The notes under the pieces are model-generated. The model made no database searches and was not told the origin of the DNA. It saw nothing but the letters and a program-made list of their open reading frames with translations. From NCBI GenBank assembly GCA_016744375.1, contig JADGEM010000031.1, forward strand, positions 1 to 51,782: a DNA stretch of 51,782 nt. The letters run 5' to 3'. The first letter of the stretch is position 1. Each line of letters opens with the position of its first letter. This stretch comes from Gammaproteobacteria bacterium. Lineage in GTDB: Bacteria; Pseudomonadota; Gammaproteobacteria; GRL18. Shown piece after piece: positions 50,830-51,782 of the stretch. The translations under genes and the position numbers were made by a program.

Positions 50830-51727
50830 TATTTAATACAGTTCCAGGTGGTGCTCTTCATGGCAAGTAATTATCACATTGAACTATAGCGAATATAAGG
50901 TAATAAATAAAGAAAATCAGTTGATTAGCGGTTTAATTACAAGTGAAATGTCACTTTTCTATGTACTTTTTAAACGATTCTGAATTATCATGGATGGCAA
51001 ATGTATTAGCATATTATAAATAATGTAATTCTAATATCTTTAAATAACAAGACCTTAATAACCTGGGTTTAATTCATCTTATTATGAGTCTCCCAATTTT
51101 TAAATAGGACTAAGGTTTTTCCCTATAAATAGGGGATAATCGTTGATGCTGTGTCAAATCAACGATATAGTGCTTATTTCTGATACAATAATACTTCGTT
51201 GGGACTCATTCGTATATTGATTATTACGGTGTGAAAACGTACCAGTTTAATTGCTATTATTTTTTAAAAAGCTTACTTGAAAGTATGCGGTTTTGTTTTT
51301 TGTAAAGGATTGCAGAATATAGTGTTTTTAAAATTTTATAAAAATACTTACTTGAAAATGTATTTATTAATTTTCAAGTTTATTGTTAATTTAAAATGCA
51401 AGGAAAATCAGTTATATAAATAAACTATTTGATGTGATTTATTAAGTTGAAAGCCTTTCTTTAAAATTCCCCTGACTTAATTTCCCTGATATTTATAGGA
51501 ATAATATTAATTTCCTGGATAATATTGTCATTATTTTGACCATCTGAATTGACTATTAACTGCGTTTGTTTGAAAATTAACAGTTACTTGTTAAATTGAG
51601 TGCAAGTATAAAAAGTGCTCATTAGAAACAGTTTTCAGAAACTATTTTGTATTGCTCAGGTTTTACCTGAAAGCAATAACTTCACCCATTAATTTGTGCA
51701 TATTAAAGTTGGAAAACAGGTTTGACA
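50830..51727. other. Intergenic region of about 900 bases with inverted repeats
   Basis: No gene is recognised. Structures seen: CCCTAT-AA-ATAGGG (51121-51134); ATCGTTGAT (51139-51147) with ATCAACGAT (51158-51166), a perfect 9-bp inverted repeat; direct repeats CTTACTTGAAA at 51272 and 51347; and ACTTGAAAAT (51350-51359) with ATTTTCAAGT (51370-51379), a perfect 10-bp inverted repeat. These may be operators or a small RNA for the gene starting at 51728. Confidence 0.4.
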
Positions 51728-51782
51728 ATGGAAGATAAAAATATTATCGACAAAAAAATTGCTTCTCGTTTACAAGAGACGC
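51728..51782 (+). CDS. Start of a coding region, cut by the window end
   Basis: Eighteen codons of an open frame (MEDKNIIDKKIASRLQET) run off the window, with ACAGG about 11 bases before the ATG. IASRLQE at the N-terminus is typical of helix-turn-helix regulators (Cro/CI type), but too little is present to assign it. Confidence 0.45.
   Translation, partial: MEDKNIIDKKIASRLQET

Noticed and set aside
1..51782. CRISPR arrays, tRNA and rRNA genes
   Set aside because: No regularly spaced repeats of the right length and no recognisable tRNA or rRNA sequence were noticed by eye; a covariance search would be decisive.

Overview
The window looks like the chromosome of an AT-rich gammaproteobacterium. 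The support is the company of genes: a GntR-controlled methylcitrate operon, a QseBC-like two-component pair, a RhlE-type helicase, an integron-type integrase and an Rnf complex. A secreted Gly/Asn/Trp-rich protein resembling sulfur-globule proteins, together with a 2-oxoacid:ferredoxin oxidoreductase/fumarate-reductase/Rnf block, fits a marine sulfur oxidizer or a mixotrophic relative. That taxonomic reading is inference; no rRNA or tRNA gene was seen.

Left part (1-7.8 kb): an integron-type tyrosine recombinase with a long N-terminal extension, a YbgC-like thioesterase, malate dehydrogenase, and a minus-strand propionate operon (GntR/FCD regulator, prpB, prpC, prpD) with a strong promoter flanked by TGTCGACA-type operators. 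prpE lies apart at 18.1-20.0 kb, beside a FlK-like acyl-CoA thioesterase.

Middle-left (7.9-18 kb): a mostly plus-strand locus encoding a thermostable-hemolysin-family protein, an acyl-activating enzyme, a heme-oxygenase-like diiron protein, a TPR protein, a short-chain dehydrogenase, a QseBC/PmrAB-like two-component system, a cupredoxin, an FTR1 iron permease and an outer-membrane-like protein. A PmrA/QseB-like box precedes the first gene. A diheme peroxidase faces it on the other strand. I read this as an iron- or envelope-responsive locus that modifies fatty acyl groups; the product is unknown.

Centre (20.7-40.2 kb): about 19.5 kb of co-directional redox genes. In order they are a soluble fumarate-reductase/succinate-dehydrogenase-like pair, a NuoF-like NADH-binding flavoprotein, KorA and KorB, an 826-residue protein ending in a ferredoxin domain, RnfB, a 1574-residue divergent NifJ-like protein that seems to have lost key cofactor motifs, RnfC-D-G-E-A, and NqrM. 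Together they could link NADH, ferredoxin, 2-oxoglutarate/succinyl-CoA and fumarate/succinate to an ion gradient. They could run reductively (part of a reductive TCA route) or oxidatively. This is the most interesting system in the window.

Right part (40.2-51.8 kb): a membrane-anchored metalloprotease and a dicarboxylate/amino-acid symporter, a RhlE-like RNA helicase, an MscS channel, small secreted proteins, an orphan HicA-like toxin, a 32-residue membrane microprotein, and a minus-strand CHAD-ParA-Nudix operon that may handle polyphosphate granules. Two copies of a 130-150 bp inverted-repeat element sit immediately after two unrelated genes at about 11.7 and 44.2 kb. The last 900 bases are non-coding apart from the first 18 codons of a new gene.
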